From Parafrigoribacterium_A soli (GTDB lineage: Bacteria; Actinomycetota; Actinomycetes; Actinomycetales; Microbacteriaceae): a DNA stretch of 64,000 nt. Shown piece by piece: positions 7,965 to 16,779 of this stretch. The stretch spans positions 372,001 to 436,000 of the forward strand of contig NZ_JBELNZ010000002.1 in assembly GCF_040227235.1 (NCBI RefSeq), given 5' to 3'. Numbering within the stretch: the stretch's first letter is position 1; the number at the start of each line of letters is the position of its first letter. The notes beneath the pieces are model-generated. The model saw only the letters and a program-made list of their open reading frames with translations, ran no database searches and was not told the DNA's origin. Position numbers and translations under genes: made by a program.

Positions 7965-9791
7965 GTGAAACAGTACGACTCACCCCTACTCGTCGAACTC
8001 GACCCGAACGCAAACGCGACGGACCTCCTGATCGGCCGAGTGGCCAAGACGCCCGATCGCGCGCTCTTTGCCCGCCCCACCGCCGATGGCGGCTGGGAAG
8101 ACGTCTCGGCGGCGGAGTTCCTGCGCCAGGTCGTCGCCCTGGCCAAGGGGTTCATCGCCTCGGGCATCGAGCCGGGCGACAAGGTCGGCATCATGTGCAA
8201 GACGCGATACGAGTGGACCCTCATCGACTTCGCGACGTGGTTCACGGGAGCCGTGCTCGTTCCGGTCTACGAGACCTCCGCGCCCGGACAGGTGCAGTGG
8301 AATCTCAGCGACTCCGGCGCCATCGCGATGATCACCGAAACGGCCGACCACTTCGCGCGATTCGATGAAGTGCGCGCCGACCTGCCGCTCATGCGTGCCT
8401 CATGGCAGATCGACCTCGGTGACCTCGACAAGCTCGTCAAGGCAGGGGTCGGGGTGAGCGACGATGAGGTCGAGCGCCGCAGGCAGTTGGCCAAGGGCAG
8501 CGACCTCGCCACACTCATCTACACCTCGGGCACGACGGGCAGGCCCAAGGGCTGCATCCTCACCCACTCGAACTTCGTTGAACTGTGCCGCAATGCCCAC
8601 GCCGCGATCCCCGAGGTCGTGAACGAGGATTCGAGCACCCTGCTATTCATCACGACCGCGCACATCTTCGCGCGCTTCATCGCGGTGCTCGGTGTGGAGG
8701 GCGGTGTCAAGGTCGGCCACCAACCCGACACCAAGCTGCTGTTGCCGTCGATGGCGTCTTTCAAGCCGACATTCCTCCTCGCGGTCCCCCGCGTGTTCGA
8801 GAAGGTTTACAACTCCTCAGAGCAGAAGGCAGAGGGCGGCGGCAAGGGAAAGATCTTCCGCAAGGCCGCCGAGGTCGCCATCGCCCATTCCAAGGCGCTC
8901 GACACCGGAATCATGCCCCTGGGGCTGAAGCTCCAGTTCGCACTGTTCGACCGGCTCGTGCTCAGCAAGATCCGCACCGCGCTCGGTGGCCGGGTCAAGT
9001 ACGCCGTCTCGGGTTCGGCCCCGCTCGGACTCTACCTCGGACACTTCTACCGCAGCCTCGGCCTCACCATTCTCGAGGGTTACGGCCTGACGGAGACGAC
9101 GGCCCCCGTCACGGTCAATCGGCCGTCCAACTTCAAGATCGGCAAGGTCGGCCCGCCGCTGCCCGGAGTGTCCGTGCGCGTCGCGGATGACGGGGAACTG
9201 CAGGTCAAGGGCATCTGCGTGTTCGACGGTTATTGGAAGAACGATGCCGCGACGGCGGACGCCTTCGAGGACGGCTGGTTCAAGACCGGCGACGTCGGCG
9301 AGATCGACGAGGACGGGCAGGTCTCCATCACCGGGCGCAAGAAGGAGATCATCGTGACTGCCGGCGGCAAGAACGTGTCGCCGGCCGCTCTCGAAGATCC
9401 CATCCGAGCCAACGGAGTCGTCGGTCAGGTCGTCGTGGTGGGCGAGCAGAAGCCGTTCATCGGTGCGCTCATCACCCTCGACACCGAGATGCTGCCGGTC
9501 TGGCTGAACAACAACGGCGAGGATGCCACGCAGAGCCTCGAAGAGGCCGCCAGCAATCCGAAGGTGATCGCCGAGGTGCAGCGGGCGGTCGACGCCGCGA
9601 ACTCCACGGTCTCCCGCGCAGAGTCGATCCGCAAGTTCGTCATCCTGCCGGTGGAGCTAACGGAGGCCAGCGGTCACCTCACGCCGAAGCTCAGCATCAA
9701 GCGCAACGTCATCCTGTCGGACTTCGCCGAGGTCATCGAGGGCATGTACGAGAGTGCCCCGGCGACGCAGGGGCACTCTCTGCTGCACTGA
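7965..9791 (+). CDS. fadD: long-chain acyl-CoA ligase, FadD15-like
   Basis: This 608-residue enzyme activates fatty acids through an acyl-AMP intermediate and loads them on CoA. It shows the AMP-binding P-loop TLIYTSGTTGRPKGCILTHS, the motif EGYGLTETTAPV and the C-terminal hinge region KTGDVGEIDEDG with ITGRKKEII. The start is GTG at 7965 with AAAGGAG seven bases before it. Neighbouring plsC and the M. tuberculosis order (fadD15 is Rv2187) support a lipid role. The end of the coding sequence contains a strong hairpin. Chain-length preference is unknown. Confidence 0.9.
   Translation: MKQYDSPLLVELDPNANATDLLIGRVAKTPDRALFARPTADGGWEDVSAAEFLRQVVALAKGFIASGIEPGDKVGIMCKTRYEWTLIDFATWFTGAVLVPVYETSAPGQVQWNLSDSGAIAMITETADHFARFDEVRADLPLMRASWQIDLGDLDKLVKAGVGVSDDEVERRRQLAKGSDLATLIYTSGTTGRPKGCILTHSNFVELCRNAHAAIPEVVNEDSSTLLFITTAHIFARFIAVLGVEGGVKVGHQPDTKLLLPSMASFKPTFLLAVPRVFEKVYNSSEQKAEGGGKGKIFRKAAEVAIAHSKALDTGIMPLGLKLQFALFDRLVLSKIRTALGGRVKYAVSGSAPLGLYLGHFYRSLGLTILEGYGLTETTAPVTVNRPSNFKIGKVGPPLPGVSVRVADDGELQVKGICVFDGYWKNDAATADAFEDGWFKTGDVGEIDEDGQVSITGRKKEIIVTAGGKNVSPAALEDPIRANGVVGQVVVVGEQKPFIGALITLDTEMLPVWLNNNGEDATQSLEEAASNPKVIAEVQRAVDAANSTVSRAESIRKFVILPVELTEASGHLTPKLSIKRNVILSDFAEVIEGMYESAPATQGHSLLH
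9750..9780. terminator. strong inverted repeat at the 3' end of fadD
   Basis: Eleven-base perfect arms (GAGAGTGCCCC and GGGGCACTCTC) enclose a nine-base loop. The repeat lies inside the last codons of fadD, just before the stop, with convergent def ending 18 bases beyond that stop. It probably ends both transcripts. No T run follows, so the mechanism is uncertain. Confidence 0.6.
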
Positions 9792-9808
9792 GCGCTGCCG
9801 CTTCGGGC

Positions 9809-10297
9809 CTAGAACCAGGGCGCTTCGCGAATCTGGCGCATCGCCTCGCGCTTCAATTCCTTGCTGAGCCCCTCAAGGTAGAGCTTGCCATCGAGGTGAT
9901 CCGTCTCGTGTTGCAGCGCCTGCGCCATGAGGCCCGTGCCGCTCAGCTCGACGGGGTTGCCCTCGAGGTCCACTCCCGTGACCCGCGCGAAGGGATAGCG
10001 CAGCCGCTCGAAGTAAAAGCCAGGCACCGAGAGGCAGCCCTCGTCCATGAGCTCTGGCTCGCCCGAGGTCTCGACGAGCACGGGATTGATGACGTAGCCC
10101 ACCTCGCCGTCGACGTTGTAGCTGAAGGCGCGCTGGTTCACGCCGATCTGGGACGCCGCGACGCCCGCTCGACCCGGGAGCTTCACCGTGTCGATGAGGT
10201 CCTCGATGAGCCCGCGCACATCGTCGTCGGCGCCAATCGGGTCGGACACGGTCTTCAACACAGGGTCACCGAAGATACGGATCTGCCGTTCGGTCAT
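9809..10297 (-). CDS. def: peptide deformylase
   Basis: This 162-residue metalloenzyme removes the formyl group from the initiator methionine of new proteins. All three family motifs are visible: GVAASQIGV (motif I, with V replacing the usual GL), EGCLSVPG with the metal-binding cysteine, and QHETDHLDG with the two metal-binding histidines and the catalytic glutamate. The gene follows the MinD-like ATPase gene on the same strand after about 20 bases, so they may share a transcript. No strong ribosome binding site is seen. Confidence 0.95.
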   Translation of the reverse strand: MTERQIRIFGDPVLKTVSDPIGADDDVRGLIEDLIDTVKLPGRAGVAASQIGVNQRAFSYNVDGEVGYVINPVLVETSGEPELMDEGCLSVPGFYFERLRYPFARVTGVDLEGNPVELSGTGLMAQALQHETDHLDGKLYLEGLSKELKREAMRQIREAPWF

Positions 10298-10317
10298 TCG
10301 TGGTGGTGCCTGTCTGT

Positions 10318-11652
10318 TCAGGCGCCGCGACGGACGGGAAGACCGTCGATCACCAGCGCTGCGAGTTCACGAGCCGCGTTCTTGGTCAGCGGCTTCAGGT
10401 CCTTGTAGCTGATGGCCGATCCGGCCGCAAGCTGAGGGTCGTAGGGGATGCGCACGATGTCGCGCACGCGCGACTTGAAGTGGGCCTCGATCTCTTCGAG
10501 CTTGACCAGGTTGGTACCCTGCGTCGCCGTGTTGAGCGCGACCACAGCGTTGCGCACGAGATCGCCGTATCCGTTGGCTTCGAGCCAGGTCAGGGTCTCG
10601 GATGCGAGCCGCGCCTCGTCGACGCTGCCGCCGGAGACGATCACGACGGAGTCGGCGCGCTGCAGGGTCGCCCGCATGACGGAGTGGACGATGCCGGTGC
10701 CGCAGTCGGTGAGCACGATCGAGTAGAAGCGGGCCGAGAGGTCGGCGACGACGTTGTAGTCGTTCTCGTCGAAGGCTTCAGACAGCAGCGGGTCGGTGTC
10801 TGAGGCGAGGATGTCGAGCCTCGTCTCGTCGCGCGAGACCATGGTCGTGAAGTCGCTGAAGCTCGAGATCGAGGCGGCCATCGTCACGACGTCACGCACC
10901 GTGGATCGCGTCTGCTTGTTAACCCGTTCGGACAGCGTTCCGCGGTCGGGGTTCGCGTCGATCGCGATGACCCGGTCCTCGCGCACGTCCGCCATCGCCA
11001 TACCCATCAGGGCGGTCACCGTGGTCTTACCCACTCCGCCCTTGCGGGTCAGCACCGGCACGAAGCGCGCTCCGCCCTCGAACGCCTTGTCGATGCGCTG
11101 CTCGAGCGCCTTGCGCGCTCGCACCGCCGCGGAGTCGCCGAGGTTCACGGCATGGAAAGTGACGGCATAGACGAACGTGTTCCAGCGACCCTCCGGGCGA
11201 AGGCGCTTGTTCTTCCTGTCGATCAACCGGTCGGCCGTCAGCATCGCGGCGGATTCTGGGGTCGACGAGATGTCACCCCGCAGCCGTTCGCGACGGCTGT
11301 GGATCGATTCCTGCACCGGGAGTGCCGACACCGGTCGCTCGCCGGCATCCTCCTCGACGCCGTCCTCCAACTCGAGGTTGATGGCAGGAATCACCGGGAT
11401 CGAGGTGGTGATGGGCGCGCCACCGCCGATGACCCCTCCCGGGTTAACCGGCACTTCGACGATCGCAACAGCAAGCTCGTCTTCTGGCGTGTCGTGCACC
11501 GTGGCGGGAAGGCTTACGTCGATGGTGAGGCTCTCGGGCAGGGTCGACGCGAGGTCGTCGGCGTCCGTGTCGAGCGCGTGCATGCTCTGGTCAGGCTGCC
11601 GCTCGAGAAGTTGGCCACGTGGGTCCAACTTCTTGCGCTTGGTGGCTACCAA
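10318..11652 (-). CDS. MinD/ParA-like ATPase with long N-terminal extension
   Basis: The 444-residue protein has a deviant Walker A motif (RKGGVGKTT, near residue 205) and a SIMIBI-type ATPase fold after it. A roughly 200-residue N-terminal part is acidic and proline-rich at first and looks disordered. Proteins of this layout occur across actinobacteria near secretion or cell-pole functions, but the specific role here is not known. I chose the TTG at 11652 because GGGAGAGG ends seven bases upstream. It lies upstream of def and downstream of pyc, all on the minus strand. No ParB or MinE partner gene is adjacent. Confidence 0.75.
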   Translation of the reverse strand: MVATKRKKLDPRGQLLERQPDQSMHALDTDADDLASTLPESLTIDVSLPATVHDTPEDELAVAIVEVPVNPGGVIGGGAPITTSIPVIPAINLELEDGVEEDAGERPVSALPVQESIHSRRERLRGDISSTPESAAMLTADRLIDRKNKRLRPEGRWNTFVYAVTFHAVNLGDSAAVRARKALEQRIDKAFEGGARFVPVLTRKGGVGKTTVTALMGMAMADVREDRVIAIDANPDRGTLSERVNKQTRSTVRDVVTMAASISSFSDFTTMVSRDETRLDILASDTDPLLSEAFDENDYNVVADLSARFYSIVLTDCGTGIVHSVMRATLQRADSVVIVSGGSVDEARLASETLTWLEANGYGDLVRNAVVALNTATQGTNLVKLEEIEAHFKSRVRDIVRIPYDPQLAAGSAISYKDLKPLTKNAARELAALVIDGLPVRRGA

Positions 11653-11713
11653 AACAACACCTCTCCCTGATGTAACAACCCTCTAGTTTACCTCGACGGC
11701 CGTGAGGGCTGCA

Positions 11714-11735
11714 GCGGGGCATCTTTCAGCCCCGC
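11714..11735 (-). terminator. hairpin after pyc
   Basis: Seven-base perfect arms (GCGGGGC and GCCCCGC) enclose an eight-base loop just past the pyc stop codon. A T run is missing. The hairpin may separate pyc transcription from the MinD-like gene. Confidence 0.45.
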
Positions 11736-11743
11736 CGCCGCGC

Positions 11744-14700
11744 TCAGGAGGGATCGATCTCCACGAGCAGATCGCCCGCGTCGACCTGCTGGGTCTTCGG
11801 GATCGCGAGCCGGCGAACCGTGCCCGAAACGGATGCGGTGATCGCCGCCTCCATCTTCATGGCCTCGATCGATGCGACGCTCTGCCCCGCCGTGACGGTT
11901 GCGCCCTGTTCCACCTGGAGCGTCACCACTCCGGAGAACGGAGCCGCAACGTGCCCAGGATTCGACGCATCCGCCTTCTCTGCCGCCGTGGTCTCGACGG
12001 CGATGCCGCGATCGCGCACGAACACCGGGCGCAACTGCCCGTTGAGGGTGGCCATCACGGTGCGCATGCCCTTGTCATCGGCCTCACCGATGGCCTGCAG
12101 GCCGAAGTAGAGGCTGACGCCGGTGTCGATCTCGACGATGTGCTCCGAGCCCTGCTTGAGGCCGTAGAGGTAGTCGACCGTGTCGACCACGGAGAGGTCG
12201 CCGTACTGCTCGCGCACCTTCTCGAACTGCCTTGTGGGCGCCGCGAACAGCAGTCGATTGAGCGTGGAACGCCGCGATGCAGAGTCGCCTTCCAAGGCCG
12301 CCCGGTCCTCGTCGGCGATCTCGGTCGTGCCGGTCTTCACCGTGCGGCCCGCGAGAACGCGGCTGCGGAACGGCTCCGGCCAGCCTCCGGGAGGATCGCC
12401 GAGTTCGCCGGCCATGAATCCGATGACAGAGTCTGGAATGTCGTACTTCTCCGGATGCGCCTCGAAGTCGGTCGGGTCGGCATCCGCCGCGACGAGCGCG
12501 AGCGCGAGGTCTCCCACGACCTTCGACGAAGGCGTGACCTTCGGAACCTTTCCGAGGATGCGGTTGGCCGCGGCGTAGAGATCCTCGATCTTCTCGAACT
12601 GGTCGGCCAGGCCGAGCGCGATCGCCTGCTGCCGCAGGTTGGAGAGCTGGCCGCCCGGGATCTCGTGCTTGTACACGCGGCCCGTTGGTCCGGGCAGGCC
12701 GGATTCGAAGGGCTTGTAGGCGTGACGCACGGCCTCCCAGTACGGCTCCAGGTCGGAGACCGCGGAGAGCGACAAGCCTGTGTCGCGCTCGGTGTGGGCG
12801 AGGGCTGCAACGAGAGCGGATGCCGAGGGCTGGCTCGTGGTGCCCGCCATCGGAGCGCTCGCCACGTCAACGGCGTCGGCCTCGGCCCGGCTCGCCGCGA
12901 GCAGGGTGGCCAGCTGGCCGCCGGCGGTGTCGTGGGTGTGCACGTGCACGGGCAGGTCGAATCGCTCGCGCAGCGCGGCCACGAGCTTCTCGGCCGCTCC
13001 GGCACGCAACAGGCCAGCCATGTCCTTGATGGCGAGGATGTGCGCTCCGGCATCGACGATCTGCTCCGCAAGCTTCAAGTAGTAGTCGAGGGTGTAGAGC
13101 TTCTCGTTGGGATCGAGCAGGTCGCCGGTGTAGCAGAAGGCCACCTCCGCGACCGCGCTGCCGGTTGCCAGCACCGAGTCGATGGCCGGACGCATCTGCG
13201 AGACGTCGTTGAGCGCGTCGAAGATGCGGAAGATGTCGACGCCGGTCGCCGCGGCTTCTCGCACGAATGCGTCGGTGACCTCCGTGGGGTACGGCGTGTA
13301 GCCCACGGTGTTGCGACCACGCAGCAGCATCTGGATGGCGATGTTGGGCATAGCTTCGCGCAGCGAGGCGAGCCGCTCCCACGGGTCCTCGCCGAGAAAG
13401 CGCAGCGCCACGTCGTAGGTCGCTCCGCCCCAGGCTTCGACCGAGAGGAGCTCGGGCGTGAGCCTCGCGACGTAGGGAGCTACCTCGAGCAGGTCCTTCG
13501 TGCGCACCCGGGTGGCCAGCAGCGACTGGTGTGCGTCGCGGAAGGTCGTCTCGGTGACGGCAAGCGCGGTCTGCTGGCGCAAGGCCGAGGCGAATCCGAC
13601 CGGGCCGAGCTCGAGCAGTCGCTGCCGGGAGCCGGCCGGCGCCGGAACGTGGAGGTCGACATCCGGAAGCTTGAGGGCGGGCGAGATGATGCCGTCGCCA
13701 TCGCCGTTCGGGTGATTCACCGTCACGTCGGCGAGCCAGTTGAGGATCTTTGTGCCGCGGTCTTTCGATGGCCTGCTGTTGACGAGGTCCGGGCGCTCCT
13801 CAATGAACGAGGTGCTGAGGTCACCGGCGACGAACGAGGGATCGTCGAGCACCGCCTGCAGGAACGGGATGTTCGTGGAGACGCCACGGATGCGGAACTC
13901 GGCGAGACCTCGCTTGGCACGTGCGACCGCCGCCGGGAAGTTGCGCCCGCGGCAGGTCATCTTGACGAGCATCGAATCGAAGTGCGGGCTGACCTGCGTG
14001 CCTGCCGCGACGGTTCCGCCGTCGAGGCGGATGCCGCCGCCGCCCGGTGAGCGGTAGGTTGTGATCTTGCCCGTGTCTGGCCTGAATCCGGCCGCCGGGT
14101 CCTCCGTGGTGATGCGGCACTGCAGCGCCGCTCCTCGCAGCACGATGTTCTCCTGGTGCAGGCCCAGCTCGGCGAGCGACTGCCCGAAGGCGATGCGCAT
14201 CTGCGCCTGCACGAGGTCGATGTCGGTCACCTCTTCGGTGACGGTGTGCTCCACCTGAATGCGCGGGTTCATCTCGATGAAGACGTGCTGGCCCTTGCGC
14301 TCCCCCGCGGTGTCGAGCAGGAACTCCACGGTTCCCGCGTTGACGTAGCCGATGGACTTGGCGAAGGCGATAGCGTCGCGGTACATCGCCTGCCGGATGC
14401 TGTCGTCAAGGTTCGGCGCCGGCGCGATCTCGATGACCTTCTGGTGCCTGCGCTGCACCGAGCAGTCGCGCTCGAACAGGTGCACGGTCTCGCCGGTGGC
14501 GTCCGCCAGCACCTGCACCTCGATGTGGCGGGGGCGCACCACGGCCTGCTCGAGGAACATCGTGGGGTCGCCGAAGGCGCTGTCGGCCTCGCGCATGGCT
14601 TCTTCGAGGGCCGGGCGCAACTCCTCGAACGTGTTGACGCGGCGCATGCCTCGACCGCCACCACCCGCAACGGCCTTGGCGAAGATCGGGAAGCCGATTT

Positions 14701-15148
14701 CCTTCGCACCGGCGAGGAGTTCTTCGATCTCTCTGGATGCTGGCGTGGACTGCAGCACCGGAACGCCCGCGGCCCGCGCGTGCTCCTTGGCCGTGACCTT
14801 GTTGCCCGCCATCTCGAGCACGTGCTGGCCCGGGCCGATGAACGTGATGCCTGCGGCCGCCGCCGCTTCGGCGAGTTCCGGATTCTCGGAGAGGAAACCG
14901 TAGCCCGGGTAGATCGCGTCGGCGCCGCACTCGCGGGCGACCCGGATAATCTCCGCCACATCGAGGTATGCACGCACCGGATGCCCGGGCGTTCCAATCT
15001 GGTACGCCTCGTCCGCCTTCAGGCGGTGCATCGAGTTGCGATCTTCGTACGGGAACACTGCGACCGTCTGAGCACCCAGCTCGTATGCGGCGCGGAACGC
15101 CCTGATCGCGATTTCGCCACGGTTGGCTACAAGAATCTTCTTAAACAT
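11744..15148 (-). CDS. pyc: pyruvate carboxylase
   Basis: This 1134-residue biotin enzyme carboxylates pyruvate to oxaloacetate with ATP and bicarbonate, refilling the TCA cycle. The order is an N-terminal biotin carboxylase with ATP-grasp (AGGGGRGMRRV, FIEMNPRIQVEHTVTEE), a carboxyltransferase domain (VEAWGGATYDVALRFLGEDP, then the metal-site histidines in HVHTHDTAGGQ), and a C-terminal biotinyl domain with EAMKMEA, the biotinylated lysine at about 1098. The length is full. GAAGGG precedes the ATG by four bases. A parA-like gene diverges from it 76 bases away. GarA, encoded 2.3 kb further on, controls 2-oxoglutarate metabolism in relatives, so this region is rich in TCA-linked functions. Confidence 0.97.
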   Translation of the reverse strand: MFKKILVANRGEIAIRAFRAAYELGAQTVAVFPYEDRNSMHRLKADEAYQIGTPGHPVRAYLDVAEIIRVARECGADAIYPGYGFLSENPELAEAAAAAGITFIGPGQHVLEMAGNKVTAKEHARAAGVPVLQSTPASREIEELLAGAKEIGFPIFAKAVAGGGGRGMRRVNTFEELRPALEEAMREADSAFGDPTMFLEQAVVRPRHIEVQVLADATGETVHLFERDCSVQRRHQKVIEIAPAPNLDDSIRQAMYRDAIAFAKSIGYVNAGTVEFLLDTAGERKGQHVFIEMNPRIQVEHTVTEEVTDIDLVQAQMRIAFGQSLAELGLHQENIVLRGAALQCRITTEDPAAGFRPDTGKITTYRSPGGGGIRLDGGTVAAGTQVSPHFDSMLVKMTCRGRNFPAAVARAKRGLAEFRIRGVSTNIPFLQAVLDDPSFVAGDLSTSFIEERPDLVNSRPSKDRGTKILNWLADVTVNHPNGDGDGIISPALKLPDVDLHVPAPAGSRQRLLELGPVGFASALRQQTALAVTETTFRDAHQSLLATRVRTKDLLEVAPYVARLTPELLSVEAWGGATYDVALRFLGEDPWERLASLREAMPNIAIQMLLRGRNTVGYTPYPTEVTDAFVREAAATGVDIFRIFDALNDVSQMRPAIDSVLATGSAVAEVAFCYTGDLLDPNEKLYTLDYYLKLAEQIVDAGAHILAIKDMAGLLRAGAAEKLVAALRERFDLPVHVHTHDTAGGQLATLLAASRAEADAVDVASAPMAGTTSQPSASALVAALAHTERDTGLSLSAVSDLEPYWEAVRHAYKPFESGLPGPTGRVYKHEIPGGQLSNLRQQAIALGLADQFEKIEDLYAAANRILGKVPKVTPSSKVVGDLALALVAADADPTDFEAHPEKYDIPDSVIGFMAGELGDPPGGWPEPFRSRVLAGRTVKTGTTEIADEDRAALEGDSASRRSTLNRLLFAAPTRQFEKVREQYGDLSVVDTVDYLYGLKQGSEHIVEIDTGVSLYFGLQAIGEADDKGMRTVMATLNGQLRPVFVRDRGIAVETTAAEKADASNPGHVAAPFSGVVTLQVEQGATVTAGQSVASIEAMKMEAAITASVSGTVRRLAIPKTQQVDAGDLLVEIDPS

Positions 15149-15224
15149 GAAACCCTTCGCTGTCGATCCGGCTCACCGCCGACGTTTAGGTGCTTTCAGA
15201 CTAGTGAAGGTATCGTCGTTGCTT

Positions 15225-16031
15225 GTGCATGTACTCAGCGTGAGCTCCCTCAAGGGAGGAGTCGGCAAGACCACAGTCACCCTCGGCCTCGCCTCCGCTG
15301 CGTTCGCCAAGGGTCTCAGAACACTGGTCGTCGACCTCGATCCCCAGTCCGATGTCTCGACCGGCATGGACATCAACGTCGCCGGTCACCTCAATGTTGC
15401 GGACGTGCTCGCCTCGCCGAAGGAAAAGATCGTGCGAGCCGCGATCGCTCCGAGCGGGTGGACGCGCGGTCGTGCCGGCAAGATCGACGTGATGATCGGC
15501 AGTCCGTCCGCGATCAACTTCGACGGGCCGCACCCCAGCATCCGTGACATCTGGAAGCTCGAAGAGGCGCTCGCCAACGTCGAGGCCGACTATGACCTCG
15601 TGCTCATTGACTGCGCTCCATCGCTCAACGCCCTCACCAGGACCGCGTGGGCGGCGAGTGACCGGGTCACCGTCGTGACCGAACCCGGACTCTTCTCCGT
15701 CGCCGCGGCAGACCGAGCGCTCCGCGCCATCGAGGAGATCCGCCGAGGCCTCTCCCCCAGACTGCAGCCGCTCGGCATCATCGTGAACCGGCTTCGCGTG
15801 CAGTCCCTCGAGCACCAGTTCCGCATCAAGGAACTTCGTGACATGTTCGGCCCGCTCGTACTCAGCCCACAGCTACCCGAGCGAACGTCACTGCAGCAGG
15901 CCCAGGGCGCGGCGAAGCCGCTGCACGTGTGGCCGGGCGAGAGCGCACAGGAGATGGCGCGCAACTTCGACCAGCTGCTCGACCGCATCATGCGCACGGC
16001 GAGAATCGGCGACTACGCCCAGACCGACTGA
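15225..16031 (+). CDS. orphan ParA-family ATPase
   Basis: The 268-residue protein begins VHVLSVSSLKGGVGKTTVTL, with the deviant Walker A motif at its very N-terminus. LVVDLDPQSDVSTGMD follows, typical of ParA partition ATPases. I chose the GTG at 15225; another GTG at 15204 is possible, and longer frames would run into pyc. No parB gene or parS-like site was noticed beside it, so chromosome partition proper is unlikely to be encoded here. It may position another cargo. It is divergent from pyc and convergent with a MerR regulator gene. Confidence 0.85.
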   Translation: MHVLSVSSLKGGVGKTTVTLGLASAAFAKGLRTLVVDLDPQSDVSTGMDINVAGHLNVADVLASPKEKIVRAAIAPSGWTRGRAGKIDVMIGSPSAINFDGPHPSIRDIWKLEEALANVEADYDLVLIDCAPSLNALTRTAWAASDRVTVVTEPGLFSVAAADRALRAIEEIRRGLSPRLQPLGIIVNRLRVQSLEHQFRIKELRDMFGPLVLSPQLPERTSLQQAQGAAKPLHVWPGESAQEMARNFDQLLDRIMRTARIGDYAQTD

Positions 16032-16065
16032 GCTCCTCCGGCGACTGCTCTGGAGCGCTAGTTGC

Positions 16066-16614
16066 TCAGGATGCGCGGCTGGCGCGGCGAGCCGCGAGCT
16101 CGTCCATGACATCCGGTCGCTCTGAATCGAGCTCGACCAGGCTGCTCTCGACCTCGCGGAGCACCTTGCCGACGGCGATCCCGAAGACGCCCTGGCCGCG
16201 GCTGACGAGGTCGATGACCTCGTCATTGGAGGTGCACAGGTAAACGCTGGCGCCATCGCTCATGAGCGTGGTCTGGGCGAGGTCGTTCACGCCGGATTCG
16301 CGAAGCTGATTGACCGCGGTGCGAATCTGCTGGAGCGAGATCCCGGTGTCAAGCAGTCGCTTGACGAGCTTGAGCACCAGAATGTCGCGGAAGCCATAGA
16401 GTCGCTGCGAGCCGGAACCCGCCGCCCCGCGCACGGTCGGTTCGACGAGTTCGGTGCGTGCCCAGTAGTCGAGCTGACGGTAGCTGATGCCCGCGGCGCG
16501 AGCGGCGACCGCACCGCGGTAGCCCGCGGAATCGTCGAGATCGGGCAGGCCGTCGGTGAACAGCAGACCCAGGTCGTAGCGAGAATCCTCGCTACGGCTG
16601 CTTGGTTCACTCAT
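16066..16614 (-). CDS. MerR-family regulator, Rv1830-like
   Basis: The 182-residue protein has an N-terminal MerR winged helix (ISYRQLDYWARTELVEPTV and the wing with LYGFRDILVLKLVKRLLDTG). Its C-terminus lacks metal-binding cysteines. It lies just downstream of an ftsR-type MerR gene and garA, matching M. tuberculosis Rv1827-Rv1830. The ATG at 16614 has GGAGG seven bases upstream. GTTCAAC repeats in its promoter are a possible target. Its ligand is unknown. Confidence 0.85.
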   Translation of the reverse strand: MSEPSSRSEDSRYDLGLLFTDGLPDLDDSAGYRGAVAARAAGISYRQLDYWARTELVEPTVRGAAGSGSQRLYGFRDILVLKLVKRLLDTGISLQQIRTAVNQLRESGVNDLAQTTLMSDGASVYLCTSNDEVIDLVSRGQGVFGIAVGKVLREVESSLVELDSERPDVMDELAARRASRAS

Positions 16615-16653
16615 CCACTGCCTCCCACCCTCTGGCCTGCCGCGAAAGCTCAA

Positions 16654-16678
16654 GTTCAACGTTCAACGTCAGGTTCAT
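16654..16678. promoter_or_regulatory. GTTCA direct repeats upstream of the MerR gene
   Basis: GTTCAAC occurs twice in tandem at 16654-16667 and again as GTTCAT at 16673. The site lies 40-64 bases upstream of the Rv1830-like gene in the gap below ftsR. Spaced repeats beside a MerR gene suggest autoregulation. This is inferred from position only. Confidence 0.3.
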
Positions 16679-16779
16679 ACTTCTGTCTGGATCCAAGCTA
16701 CCGAGCGGCGCGAGTCGATCAGTGACATTCGCAAAACCGGGTCGGCGTGTCGGGCAAGAACTTGTCCAGCACCCTCAGC

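Noticed and set aside
11702..14050. 782-codon open frame on the plus strand opposite pyc
   Set aside because: It is the mirror of pyruvate carboxylase in high-GC DNA, with Arg/Gly/Asp/His-rich composition and no domain.
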